Positions 44,376 through 55,571 are shown, numbered from the stretch's first letter. The stretch is 64,000 nt of DNA from Micrasema longulum (GCA_022494885.1 JAGVSM010003565.1:1-64000); one strand, 5' to 3'. Numbers and translations: made by a program. The notes: generated by a model not told the origin, from the letters alone.

Positions 44376-45059
44376 GTTACTTTTCTATGATTTACTGCAG
44401 TTTTTGCTTTTATTTGCCTTTTACTTATTGCTCCAGGATTTAACGCTAAATCATCAAAGATAGTAATTTAAAGCCAAGAAGCTGTTGTAGAATTATTTTG
44501 ATGATTGATTATATATAAATACATCAAGAGGCCTCAAAGGTTCAAAATTTTAGGTGTCTAATATTCAATCAAACAGATGCCCGAACTAGGCTTGTTACTT
44601 ATAATATCGAATAAGTAATATCTTATTAACATAGCATTAAAAAATGCACATCCAAAAAATAAATACAAAGATTAGTAAATATTAAGAAATAACCACCAAC
44701 TTTTTTTTTTACCTACCAGTTTTAAGACGCATCCGTCTCATCGTCAAAATGTAAATACTTAAATAAATGTCATTTTCACCATCACTATACTTTTGTAAAT
44801 GTATAATATTCATGAAAATAATTTGTATATATTTTTTTCCAGGTCGAATTCTAGAAAATTTGACCTGGATGTTTCTTAGATTCTGTCCATTGAGTGTAAT
44901 GGGTGTGATTTCCACCATTGACAATGACTACTAACACTCCTCATTATTTTGGTACATAGTAAAATCCTCTACTAAATTGGAAAAGCTCTTTGATGTATTT
45001 GTAGTAGAAAATATAAAATGGAAAATATATGTCATTGATTTTTTTTTCTTTTTTGGCAG

Positions 45060-46041
45060 CTTGGAAGAGTCTCTAATCATCGAAAGAAACTCTTCGCCGA
45101 GACTAGAAGAATGCAACTCTATGGAAACTACCGGAGGGCAAGTATCACCGTGCTTACAATCAGTGGATGTAGAAAAAATAACAATTAATAGCCACTTAAG
45201 TATAGACAGAACTTTCTTTAGTGTAGAAAAACCTTCAACCCCCTCGCCAAATGAATTGATCGTCACAAATCAAAACAACGGAATAAACCAGAATAAAGCA
45301 GAGGTGTTTCTGCCAAGGGTAATAAACGGAGAGAGAAAGAAACCGAAATTTTTAGAAACCCCTAACAACTCACAAGATCAATCGGAAACTATTATACCAA
45401 CGATTACAACACAATCCTCTGATGATCCTCAAATAATGTTTGATCAAATTTCAAAAGCAGAGTTGCCGATAACTAACATTCTACATCACAACAAGCTTCA
45501 AATTGGTTTGAGTCAAGGGTCACAATTCACCTTAGGAACTCCAGTTTCTGCATCAGAAGTTGCAGCGGCACTTTTAGGATCTTCGACTTCTCTAGTAAGC
45601 AATAGATACAAAGATATAACAAAATACAAACGATCATTGATGATGGATGGGCATGACCTCAGCACACCGTACAATCATTACAGATGTTTAAGTCCTAGTG
45701 ATTCAAACATCAATCAATTGAGCCATGGAAAAATTTTTGGAGAGCCGAGACAAAACGCCGGGCGACTTTTGAAGAGACAGTTTTCTTTGGATAGAGCTGA
45801 TGATTCAGGAAATGCCGTGCCAGAGAGTAATTTGGCTTCTCAAAGTACTCCAAGGATCCAACCCAGACTATGCAAACAGAATTCTGCCGGAGCAGCACCA
45901 GATTTGGAGAGGATAGAGGAAGTTCCATTAACGATAGCTTCTCCGAGGAATTACAAAAGAAGATTGGAATCTACGGCTACGTTTCCCGGGAGTTCGAAAA
46001 GTATTAGTTCAGAATCACTCGTAGTTGCTGGACAAAGGTAA
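45060..46041 (+). CDS. Gyc76C: Receptor guanylate cyclase exon 7 (long cytoplasmic tail)
   Basis: After TTTTTTGGCAG the frame runs 326 codons from LEESLIIERNSSPRLEECNS to SISSESLVVAGQR and a TAA at 46039-46041. No enzyme domain: Ser/Asn/Thr/Gln-rich and presumably disordered. Recognisable short motifs are LLKRQFSLDR (a basic R..S phosphorylation-type site), LCKQNSAGAAPDLERIEEVP and SSKSISSESL. Long tails with these motifs distinguish Gyc76C from other receptor cyclases, and in Drosophila the Gyc76C tail is reported to bind PDZ partners. The final residues here are not PDZ-like, and the stop overlaps a donor (CAAAG|GTAAAA, exon end 46037). The gene may therefore splice on to a last exon I did not find. 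In-frame positions upstream of 45060 are intron. Confidence 0.85.
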
Positions 46042-46618
46042 AATTCATATAGGTATCTAATACCTTCTTCCGTCAAAATGTTGTGAACTTCGTTTATTTC
46101 CATTCTAGCATTATTATTTGTTTTGTTACATAATTTTGCAATGGCGCTTTTACATCAAGGCTTTTTAAAATATGTTCAAGAACCTCTATAGTTTAAAAGG
46201 TGTGTAAACTTAAATAGAACAATTTACGCATGAAACATTTCATTTGATTGAAAATGATGAAAATACTCGTTTCAGTTCTGATTATTTATTACAACCACCG
46301 TAAATTAATTAGTAAAACTTGATAACTTTATTTGATATACTAATTATGTAAGGTCAGGTGGGGTAAGAGTTACACACTTTTTTGTAAATTCAAATAATAC
46401 GCTCTCTGTATCCAGAATATGTACTTTTTTTATTTTCACCAAGATTAATGTTTATTTGTTATTATCACATTTTTGCTCCGAAAACGTACAAAAACATAGT
46501 GTTAATAATAATTTAAAAATCTGTACGACTGTTCCTCTTGCTCTGTTACCCAGGGTAAGAGTATCAGGGCAAGTCATCTTCTCATATAGTCATGATATTG
46601 ATATTATCTCCTTTAATA

Positions 46619-47559
46619 CAGTAGCTCAATCACAAATAACTATCAACGTGCTTAAAAACATGATCATTTGAGCGATCACAATGAACAATAATGAACATGC
46701 TTAAGTTGTCGCAGTCATACGTCAACGCGTGTGTAATCTAGTCAACGCTCGTTTCGGATTGTTTTTTGTTTTGCTCGTAAATAAATACAGTTCACGGGCG
46801 AAAAATCGGTGTTTACAATAAAAAATAATACAATATATTGCATTTGAAAAATAGTGAGGAGTATCTAATACAAAAAAGTGAAAATTAAATTACAATTACT
46901 ATGGCGACTGCTGTTTTTGACATTTTTCTTGCCGACCGCCACGCCAGCTAAATGCAATAAATAGCATGATCAATAATAAACAAAAATAGAAGTTTTGGAA
47001 TATTTCCCATATTTACACCGGTGAAATTCAAATATGTGATTGTGCAGCAGGACTATACGTCACGAAACGTAAATATTTTGATATTTAACAGTAGTGATTA
47101 TGATAAAATTATAAATAAACTTATCAATAAAACTTATTGGTTTAGTTTTACTTTTTATTATTTAGACCAACGAGCGCTTTCGCTTAAGTAGGCATCTTTA
47201 AGACTTGTGAATTGTTTACAAAATTTATAGTTTTTATACTATTCTTAACACATTTTGGAGATAAGATCAAATAAGTATTTTAACAGGAGACAGAAACATA
47301 AATATTATATAACTGCTTAGGCGAAAGCGCTCGTTGTTCAAAATAATAAAAAGTAAAACTAAACCAAGACGTTTCATTGATAAGTTTATTTCTTATTTTA
47401 TCATAATCATTAACCATGGAGTTTTATCAAGAAATATCAACAAAAAACTGATGTTCCATTGTGATCGGGAATACGATAAACAACCATGGTGAGAAATTGT
47501 TATCACGCCGCTAATAAGCGACTAATGCACGTCGGTAGTTATTTGTGATTGAGTTACTG
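46619..47559. mobile_element. 941-bp element with terminal inverted repeats
   Basis: Left end CAGTAGCTCAATCACAAATA then ACTATCAACGTGC; right end inverse GCACGTCGGTAGTTATTTGT then GATTGAGTTACTG. Same termini as 24737-25174. The interior has a 16-codon frame starting ATGGCGACTGCTG near 46901 (insignificant) and a nested MITE-B. Probably a non-autonomous DNA transposon; superfamily not assigned. Confidence 0.65.
47110..47410. mobile_element. MITE-B, complete foldback copy nested in a larger TIR element
   Basis: Left arm ATAAACTTATCAATAAAACT, GGTTTAGTTTTACTTTTTAT, CCAACGAGCGCTTTCGCTTA. Right arm is the inverse: TAGGCGAAAGCGCTCGTTG, AAAAAGTAAAACTAAACCAA, TTTCATTGATAAGTTTAT. Arms of about 80 bases around a 140-base centre. 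This is the clearest definition of the family's two ends. Confidence 0.8.
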
Positions 47560-47899
47560 GTCTTTTAACAAAGTTGTTACGTATTTACCTACGTAAAATC
47601 TACATCATATAGTTTTCTTGAGTAGGTACTGGGCAATTCGTAAGCAGTTTATGAACGCGAAATAGGCAAACAAGGTATACTATGGGCTAACTACTGGCGT
47701 ATAGTAAAGTCTTAAAATATATAAACTTAGAATATGAAGCAAATTACGTTTGTACAATAAAAAACTATTATGTTTATACGTAATGCGTGAACACAGATTA
47801 TTATCCCAAAATATGATTGAAAAAACCTAAAAATGCCTTAGCTGTAGGCACAATTAAAAGTATTTTTAACAAGGATGTTAACTTCAAATTTGTTCCTTT

Positions 47900-48085
47900 T
47901 TTTTATACGCCTCCAATCGTTATCATTAATACTAAAGATAATAATTTGTATACTATGTGGAAATCTGTTATTAGTTCTCAGTTTATACACTTTATCTGTT
48001 TGTTTACTAAAAATATGTATGTAGAACTGTTGATTTCCCTAATAAAATAAAAATAAAAATAAAATAAAATAAAATATTTTATTTT
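47900..48085 (+). mobile_element. LINE 3' UTR with (AAATA)n tail, plus strand
   Basis: ATAATTTGTATACTATGTGG, AAATCTGTTATTAGTTCTCA, GTTTATACACTTTATCTGTT and TTGATTTCCCTAATAAAATA then AAATAAAAATAAAATAAAAT. Aligns with 28470-28660. Confidence 0.7.
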
Positions 48086-48089
48086 TTTT

Positions 48090-48949
48090 AATTTTTTTAT
48101 TTAAATCTTAAAGTAGGGCACACATATCATACATATTGTTATGTGTGTTCTAATAATAACATTGCAAATATATTTAATTTATAAATTGTTTATCACATAT
48201 GTCGTGACCATTATTTTAAATTTTGATCTGTTTTTTTCTTCATAAATATTTTTTTCCATTTCGTAATACTTTTTAATTGCTTTAAATAAAATTGAATTTT
48301 GTGACTTTGCCTTTTTCCTAAATGGAAGTCTAATTTTGTTCTTTTCTCTAGCATTGTGATCGTGTTCATGCTGGTTCCGATCAATTTTTTTCCAAAATTC
48401 TGTTTTTTTATTAGAGTTTATAATTTTATGAACAAATATCATTGTATTGTAAAATATTCTTTATTTATATGTTAACAATTTCATTTCATTTACCATCGAC
48501 TTTACTCTCGTATATCTGTTTTTTTTTCAAAATGATTCTAAAGGCTTTATTTTGTAATACAGTTAGTTTATCTATGTTTCTTTGTTTGATAAAAATAAAA
48601 TGCTACTACAGTAGTTAACGTGTGGTTCAATAATTGCTTTGTAAATAGTTTTGCAGGAGTCCTTATCAATAAATCTTCTGATCCTTCCTAAAATTGATAT
48701 TTTTTTTGCAATCTTATTTATTACCATCTTAGCGTTTTGGTGAAATGTAAGTTTTGAATCCAACATTACACCTAAATATTTAATTTCAGTGACTTCATTA
48801 AGTTTTTTATTTTCTATTACAATTGATGGGGTAATTTCTATTCTTTTGTTTCCTATATTCATATATTTAGTTTTGTTAACATTTAATTTTAATTTATTAA
48901 TTTTTAGCCACAGTGATACACTATTAAGATCATGATTTAGTCTGTCCAT
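48090..48949 (-). pseudogene. LINE ORF2 C-terminal third (CR1/Jockey-like), lightly broken
   Basis: Minus strand 48949-48572: LKINKLKLNVNKTKYMNIG, then YLGVMLDSKLTFHQN, IAKKISILGRIRRFID, CKTIYKAIIEPHVNYCSSIL. After a short break the frame continues at 48442-48179 with FVHKIINSNKKTEFWKKID, ARE.NKIRLPFRKKAKSQNS, ILFKAIKKYYEMEKNI and FKIMVTTYV. This is the thumb and post-RT region of a CR1/Jockey-like ORF2. The A-rich tail of this element runs into the tail of the plus-strand LINE at about 48085-48110. Confidence 0.8.
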
Positions 48950-49924
48950 AATTGTTTTAAAATAATAATTTTAATATAAAGTCGGTACTTTATTAAGCCA
49001 ATAAAAAGTAAAATAAATATGTGTATTTGTTTCGTCATTTATTAAAAAGTTATTAATTGTTATTGATTTTGCTGTGCGCGCTTTTCATATAAATTTTGTA
49101 CGGTGAGAAACGAGTAGAGTTTTTTTTTAGATAGAAAAATGTTTGATTCTCATAGTATTTTTCCTTAAAACGAAATAAAAATAAAACCAATAATATAGAC
49201 ACACCTATGGTGTGTAAAAATAAATCGATCTAGGACCAAAATCCAGGGAGAAAATACTAGAGTACGTTTGTGTAAAAAAAGCCAGAGATCCTATCCTCTT
49301 AAACGACCATTTTTTTGGAATGTCAGTTAAGTAAATCCATTTTATATCATTAAATGGTACTGATAAAGTCTTGTTTTATTGGGGGACAAAAATAAAACGT
49401 CGTTATTTCATTTCGATCAATAAAATTGCTCATTATTACCGGAAATATGGTCACCGCTTTTAAAAAATCAAATATTTTGATTTTGGGTGGGGGTCGGCCC
49501 CATTTGTGGGAACGATCAATTTGCAGTCACAATCGGGGGGTGATTGCCCTAAATTGGGTATCATTGTTGGGAATTATTAAATTATTTGTACTTAGGGTAA
49601 TAAATACCGAAACCGCGCGACGAATGAAAAATATTGTCGGTATATTTTATTTACAGAATAACATAAGAGATATTTATTCATTTATTTTTATTAGAGTATG
49701 GAGTTCATATTTAATTTAAACTGTTTTTCGGAACAAAATATTTATTTTTATTGTTAACCACGCAGTTGTTATAAGATATTAATATAACAGTAGTTATTCG
49801 GTTATATTCATAATTTTAATTTCAACTCCATTAAAAATTATGTTTGGTGTGAATGTAATTGATATGAATAATCATTTCAAATTTTCAACGAAGATATACA
49901 AACACTCATAATTAACGAACAAAC

Positions 49925-50420
49925 AAACAAACCAGCCATTTCCCGTAGGGGTAGGCAAAGAGGATAGAACACCATAACACTCTGTCTTTGCATATATATA
50001 TACCTCGCTTCCTCTACATTCATACATCTTCTCATGCACGCACGCCGATTATTCCTGCTTTTGACATGTCCGTCTTCAAGTACTTGATGGACTTGATCGT
50101 GCCATGTCTTTCTCGGTCTTCCTCGTTTTCTGCATCCATCAACATTCGCATCTTAGTTTCTTTTAGCCGTTCTTTCGTTGTTCATTCGCTCTACATGTCC
50201 AAACCAACGCAGCACCCCTTTCTTGATTCTGTCGATAATGAATGTCTCTGCCTTACACAGTTTACGGATCTCGATATTTGTGCACCTATCATACATTGTT
50301 TTACCACACATTCGTCTGAGGAATCACATTTCGACAGCATTAAACCTACTTTTATAATTATTTTTCCAATTCCACACTTAGAGTTGGCACTAGAACTCCA
50401 TTGTGAACTGCTAGTTTAGC
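49925..50420 (-). pseudogene. LINE ORF2 C-terminus (RTE/Dong-like), frameshifted
   Basis: In reverse complement the text reads GVLRWFGHVERMNNERTAK, then CRKRGRPRKTWHDQV, CMRRCMNVEEAR, and ends GNG near 49940. It is homologous to the better-preserved 29237-29570. Several frameshifts. The 143-codon plus-strand open frame here is antisense noise. Confidence 0.7.
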
Positions 50421-50559
50421 CTCCTGCGATAAACATTTGTTTGCCAAAGTATATTTCAGTGCACCGTTCCCCCTGTTCCCGACACTCACCCTCCTTTTAA
50501 TATCTTTTTCAGTATTTCCTGGTGTTTGTTCTTTAATGGTGTTTTCAGGCCAAAGCCTA

Positions 50560-50870
50560 GTAGGTGAAATAATTTGGCCAGATGAATCTCATCCACATCA
50601 ATAAAATTTCAGCTCTTTAACTTCACAAACGTCATGATGGTAGACCAAATGAAACAGTTGAGGAAATATGGATATTTAAATATCGGCATGTAAATGTTAC
50701 ACTGTGTGTAAAATTACCACATAAGCTCTATAACTTTATATTCCCTCCTCAAAAATGTTTTACCCGTCTGTTGCAAAAAAACTGGATCTTAGTAACTCCT
50801 TAGGGAGGAAATCCAGCTTGTCCACTGATATTTGGACGTACTCAAAACTTTGTTATACGATCATTGTTAT
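50560..50870. mobile_element. MITE-A, right arm, diverged
   Basis: CTAGTAGGTGAAATAATTTG, GATGAATCTCATCCACATCA, TTCAGCTCTTTAACTTCACA, AATGTTACACTGTGTGTAAA, CTCCTTAGGGAGGAAATCCA and TATTTGGACGTACTCAAAAC. Confidence 0.65.
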
Positions 50871-51189
50871 ATTACGTTTTGTTATTTTTTTTACAATGTT
50901 TTTTTTTTCCTTTGTTGTTTCTAAAGTCTGTATATTATTACAAAAAATCCCTAATAAACAAACCAGCCGCGTGATATCCAACGGAACATAGCTTATTTTA
51001 CACATATCATCTTAATCTGAACAGCCCTGTAAAATTATAATGGATTGACATTTATTAGATTCGCTTTTACCTGTTTAAATTTGATACTATTTACGTTTTT
51101 CATTTTTTTTTAATAAAACTTCTTATTTAATGATTTTAATTCAAATATCAATAAAAACGTTTTAGATAATAAAGTAATAAAATATAAAA

Positions 51190-51350
51190 AATAAGTATTA
51201 GCGTTCTTATAATTTACTAAAATATTTCAATTTGGTGACCATTTTTAACGATTAGAAAATGTAAATCATCTGGGGTTCGAATCTCAGACGTCTGATACGT
51301 GAGTCCGCAACACTAGCCACGGGACCACAACCCGATTTAAATAAATCTGT
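51190..51350 (-). mobile_element. SINE, family S3, minus strand
   Basis: Reverse complement: GGGTTGTGGTCCCGTGGCTA, GTGTTGCGGACTCACGTATC, GACGTCTGAGATTCGAACCC, then the body GATTTACATTTTCTAATCG. Aligns with 28865-29060. Confidence 0.7.
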
Positions 51351-51879
51351 TAAACTTAACAACATAGATTTTATTGATCATTTTATCAAAATCATTATTT
51401 AAATTTAGCGAGTACTCTCAGGTAAAAATCCTGCAAATGGAAATTGACTGGAGATTAGACGGTCTAATGCTGTATTCGTTATTGTGTTTATTCAATAAAT
51501 AATTGAAAACAATAAGTATCGATCCACCCTATTGTATTTTATCTTTTCGCGTAGATTTTTGTCGTGGTGTGAAATGGGCCTATAATGCGATATCACGCAG
51601 TGGGCTCGTGGTTTGCACGTGCACAGCGGTCCAGTCTCCCCGAATGTACTTTGGCTAATTTCACGCCTATTTGTTGGTCAGTATACCTGGTATAAATAAA
51701 TTATTTAAAAAAAGAGCACAAGGGTAGACGGCGCGCAAAAGTTAACTTGAAATGAAGTTTGCTGAAAAAAAAGCTTTAGCTTAATTTGTATAGCTTAAGA
51801 TTTAATCTTACATAAGTTTTTGTTTGTTTTTGTGCTCGTTGCGGAATTTTCAATTTGGGGCGATAATAGTATCCATTAC

Positions 51880-52240
51880 CTTATCCCCGGAATGCGAAGT
51901 TTCTGTCTGATGTCAGATTCTAGTTCAGATAATTAAGGCCATTCACAGTATTGGGAATTTTCTCGGGAATTGTAAATCTAACACGTGTCGAAGTTTCTTG
52001 CCGGCGGGAAATTGGATGCGATAATTCAAACCGAGAACTGCTTTGATTACCTCGAATAATATCATTACGAGTGATTTACTCTTAATGGTGACAGCTTTTG
52101 ATGAGTTTAATTAAATTCCACTAATTCATTAAGTCTGTTTATTTCATAACCAGCGCCATCTTTGTAAATGTTCACATTAGCGTCATGTCAAGACCCGATA
52201 AATCGCTCCTCCAGAAGTTGGGATTGTAAATTTGGCTAAT
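51880..52240 (+). other. Non-repetitive moderate-GC block, function unknown
   Basis: TTGGGAATTTTCTCGGGAAT, AGTTTCTTGCCGGCGGGAAA, GAGAACTGCTTTGATTACCT and CATAACCAGCGCCATCTTTG have no counterpart elsewhere in the window and no open frame. It could be a conserved non-coding element or simply unique sequence. Confidence 0.2.
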
Positions 52241-52429
52241 TTAAATCATTTTATTTATTATAGTTTACAAACAATAAACAATACATACGGCATTGGTATA
52301 ATAATTACATATTGTTTTGTTTAAATATTGTTCATCAAATATATGTGAACACAACATGCACAAATAAGTATACACTCGTTTATATATATTTAAATTTGGC
52401 TATTAAATGAATGAATGTTACGTATGCAG

Positions 52430-52625
52430 TTAGAGAGAATACGCGGGCCAACTTTTCTTCATACAAACGTATAGTCTATTTTTTCCCTGGATTATTGCAC
52501 TAAGGCAATGATTTTATTTACACACTGCAGATATAATTTTAAATATATTTATATATATACAGCATTGGCGCGTCCTTATTTTTTGATAAATTGTTTATTT
52601 TCGGAGCTAGAACCATTCAGGGCCG
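52430..52625. repeat. Dispersed repeat R6
   Basis: CAACTTTTCTTCATACAAAC, TTTTCCCTGGATTATTGCAC and TGATAAATTGTTTATTTTCG, GGAGCTAGAACCA align with 6650-6860. Confidence 0.55.
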
Positions 52626-52744
52626 CGATTATAATGGGAAGTAAAGACGGCATACCTTCACCACGACGGTGTAGTTGAAGATAAATTCTCCCGAGCGATT
52701 ACGAAGTTACACAATCGACCACGGTGACAAGAGGAAGCGTACAT

Positions 52745-53310
52745 CCGGCTGAACCAATTCACCTACTTTGCAACGCCTGAAAACAATTTTCCAATTTGTA
52801 TGCTTGTTCTTTTACCAGGTAGTTAATTCAACGATGTTTTGAGTATTTCCAAATGCCTGCAAACTGGCTGAATTTCATCTCTAGGGAGTTATTCTTATTT
52901 AAATCTGGGACAACAGAGAGAGAATCTCATGAACTGTAAATGCCTAGAACATCAAAATGTTTTCTATCTATGTTGTTACACATTTAAATATGAATAACTT
53001 TCTAGGGAGGAAATTTAGCTAGTCTGCAAGCATTTGGATATATTTAAAACATCGTTGAATTAACTACCTGGTAAAATAAGTATATAAATTTGAAAATTGT
53101 TTTCAGGCGTTGCCTAGTAGGTGAATTGGTTCAGCCGGATGAATCCTATCCATGATAAAGATTCAGCTCTTTTACTTCACAAAAGTCAACAGATAGATGA
53201 GTTGAGGAAATATGGACATTCAAACAAAGACAAAATGGTGAATGTTACACAGTGTGTAAAATGGCCACCCAAACCAGGCAATGATAGGTCAATGACTGCC
53301 TATGTTTCAT
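52745..53310. mobile_element. MITE-A, large palindrome from the outer ends
   Basis: Left arm CATCCGGCTGAACCAATTCA, CAACGCCTGAAAACAATTTT, GGTAGTTAATTCAACGATGT, CATCTCTAGGGAGTTATTCT; right arm inverse TCTAGGGAGGAAATTTAGCT, AACATCGTTGAATTAACTAC, AAAATTGTTTTCAGGCGTTG, GAATTGGTTCAGCCGGATG (to 53143). Beyond it follows the ordinary right core (GTGAATGTTACACAGTGTGT...). Arms about 180 bases around a 35-base spacer. Confidence 0.75.
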
Positions 53311-53974
53311 CATCATCATAATTCCTTTTCACACATCAATATCGATATGGTAAACAGCAAACATAAATATAAACTCTTGTAAACCCCGCAATGGTCACTG
53401 GTTGTTTTATTTTTTGTATTTAGTATCACTCTTTTGTCATTTCTATAATAAATTATAATTTTACGAAGAATTTTCATTAACAAATTTGGACGGATAGTAT
53501 AATTACATTATTACTATGCATTGTTAAATAGATATTAAAGAAAACAATCAATTAAAATTTTGTACCCTGTTAATTTGTAACTAAGATTATATTCCATTTC
53601 AGTTTTGTAGTTAGACTGAATTAAAAATTTGTACCAAATTATAATTGAATTATATTGGTAATATTTCCATTCCGAAAATATTTGGCGGTGGAGTATTTAA
53701 ATTAAAGTTTGGCAATTTCGGTGCATCGTTCATTTAATTCCAATGTTCTTTATACAAATTTGATGGGAAATTTAACGGCTGATCTAATTTCCGGAATCAT
53801 ACAGAATATTCGTCAAATAAACAATAAACTGAATAGTTTTAAATTAAATACAGTTTTTTTTTTTCGTTAAAATTCGAAATCCGTTTTAGATATAAATCTG
53901 CTGAAAACAGTTTTTTGACAAACAGTATTATTGTAGAATACTCTAATCTTCATAGCTAAGTCGCTACTAGGAAA

Positions 53975-54060
53975 CAAATGTAGTGACAATAGGGACCGCG
54001 CTGGTGCGCCACGCCACAAACGCTCGCCACTATGGCCATGCACTTGTTTTTTTGAACCCT
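53975..54060 (-). repeat. Dispersed repeat R7
   Basis: Reverse complement reads GCATGGCCATAGTGGCGAGC then GTTTGTGGCGTGGCGCACCA, GCGCGGTC, aligned with 12720-12805. Confidence 0.5.
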
Positions 54061-54592
54061 TTTCATATTCGGATAACCAACAGCTGTATTCATCAAGTCT
54101 AAAAAAAACAAAGAAATGTGATTCTTGAAGAAAAACACAAATCTTTACGAACAGTTTCGAGAAAGAGATAAGTGCTTTTATTGTAACCCAATTTATTACA
54201 GGTTTCCAAAAGTAGCAAACGAATTATGTTTTAAACGAATTGTTTTTTAAAAACAACAATTGTACAAAAGCCGTATTATTTATTATAATTATTGTAAAAA
54301 ATTGTATTCTGAATAAGTTTAAATTAATATATCACTGTTTTAGATTTTGGATTTTGCCGGGTTTGCTGGTAGTACCTTCATGTCTGGTAATGACTATGAT
54401 ACCTACTATCTAGAAAAGCTACCCTTCAGATATCTTTATTTATTTTGTTTTACTTTTTTAACCATAATGTTAAAACAGTGCTTTTTTTCATTGTTTACTT
54501 TTTAGCATTAATACTTGGCAAATTATTTACTCCGCTTAATGTATATTTTTTGTAAATTTACTGATTTAATTTTAAGTTGCTAGAATTCCACT

Positions 54593-54983
54593 CGTCCATG
54601 CGCTTTGTAGCTGCAAGACGATTGGTAATCTTTCTTCATTATATAAATGTTACCAACCACAAAATACTCTAATTTTGTAAATGGATTCTAGAAATTCAAC
54701 AGCCCATGCGCTCAGTAGCCGCAAGACTTATTATAACCTAACCTCTATTTTTAAAAACGAGTTTTTTTATTTTTTTTTTAAAATTATCATTTGAACACTT
54801 CATTGTCAAATTAAAACATAACATATATGTAGGCTAGATCACTTACCGTCCATGCGCTCAGTAGCTGCAAGACGTGATGTAATCTAGCTCTCATCTGTTA
54901 TTATTGTAAAAGATTATAATTGGAGACGAGGAACTAACATCCCAATCATCCATGCGCTCTGTAGCCGCAAGACGTGCTGGGAT
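54593..54983. repeat. Four-copy conserved hairpin cluster of unknown nature
   Basis: Four copies at 54593-54620, 54704-54727, 54847-54874 and 54947-54974. Each is a hairpin TGCGCT-loop-AGCYGCA (6 bp with a one-base bulge, Y = T or C) with loop TTGT, CAGT, CAGT and CTGT, preceded by CCA and followed by AGAC. Copies 1 and 3 add a CGTC/GACG stem. Copy 3 is enclosed by GCTAGAT/ATCTAGC (54833-54839, 54882-54888) and copy 4 by ATCCCA/TGGGAT (54939-54944, 54978-54983); copy 1 has CCA/TGG. Sequence between copies is unrelated. On the minus strand the same bases read RLAAT(E/K)RM, so a coding explanation was considered, but stops or no splice sites follow in most copies. Not recognised. Confidence 0.7.
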
Positions 54984-55571
54984 ATTTATTTATTGTACAG
55001 CGCACTTGAAGTGATTTTCAAAAAAATGGCGGTATATAAATTATCCAACATTACACATTTAGTTCGTTTTCTTATGGAATTTTTGCATAATTTTTTTCAG
55101 CAATTATAAAGTTATTCAATCAAATGAGTATTTAAAAAATCTGTTAACTCTAATACGTATTTCTAAATAGATTAAAAATTTACTAAGACAATAATACTTA
55201 TTGAATAGTCCTTGTTAATAAAATTGAAGATTTCAATATTAAACCTAAACTTTAAATGAAATTAATGACGTACAAAAATACATGGGTAATTTGTTTTCAG
55301 AATTTAAAAATGTTACTTATATTGTACATTACTTAATTGCATTGCTGATTTTTTTTCGTTTTTCCCTCAGAGTGCTACCACTTATAGAGATGCCCCTTCA
55401 CTCTATTGCATAAAACAAAAGCGTTTCGAATTTTCGGTTTGGTTTTTGGTTTAGCAAAAAACGTGCAATGGACGGTTTCGGTCGCAATTCTTAATCTGAG
55501 TACCTACGGCCCGTTGTATTACTGTAAACTGCTAACTTCTTGATTGATTATCATAGAATGACTTTTGTCTG

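Larger units (their letters stand above)
37508..45059 (+). other. 7.6-kb intron between exons 6 and 7
   Basis: Contains LINE scraps on both strands, R5 and MITE-A copies, an LTR and an S3 SINE, listed separately. 37510-38390, 38780-39260, 40600-41090, 42340-42620, 42740-43780 and 44380-45050 show no element I recognise. 38940-39100 holds a GATTCGTTTAGACGTTTCGA string like repeat ends elsewhere, and 44841-44870 a short CCAGGTC...GACCTGG hairpin. The acceptor is TTTCTTTTTTGGCAG. Confidence 0.6.

Noticed and set aside
44977..45059. Start codon and first 27 residues of the open frame upstream of exon 7
   Set aside because: This part is AT-rich, includes the pyrimidine tract and TTTTTTGGCAG acceptor, and the phase from exon 6 (GG|C) joins at 45060. 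It is intron.
49988..50419. 143-codon plus-strand open frame
   Set aside because: The opposite strand reads as a LINE C-terminus homologous to 29237-29570, so this frame is its antisense.
54593..54974. CRISPR-like array (four repeats with different spacers)
   Set aside because: Eukaryotic context, irregular spacing (about 108, 146 and 97 bases), too few repeats and no associated genes.
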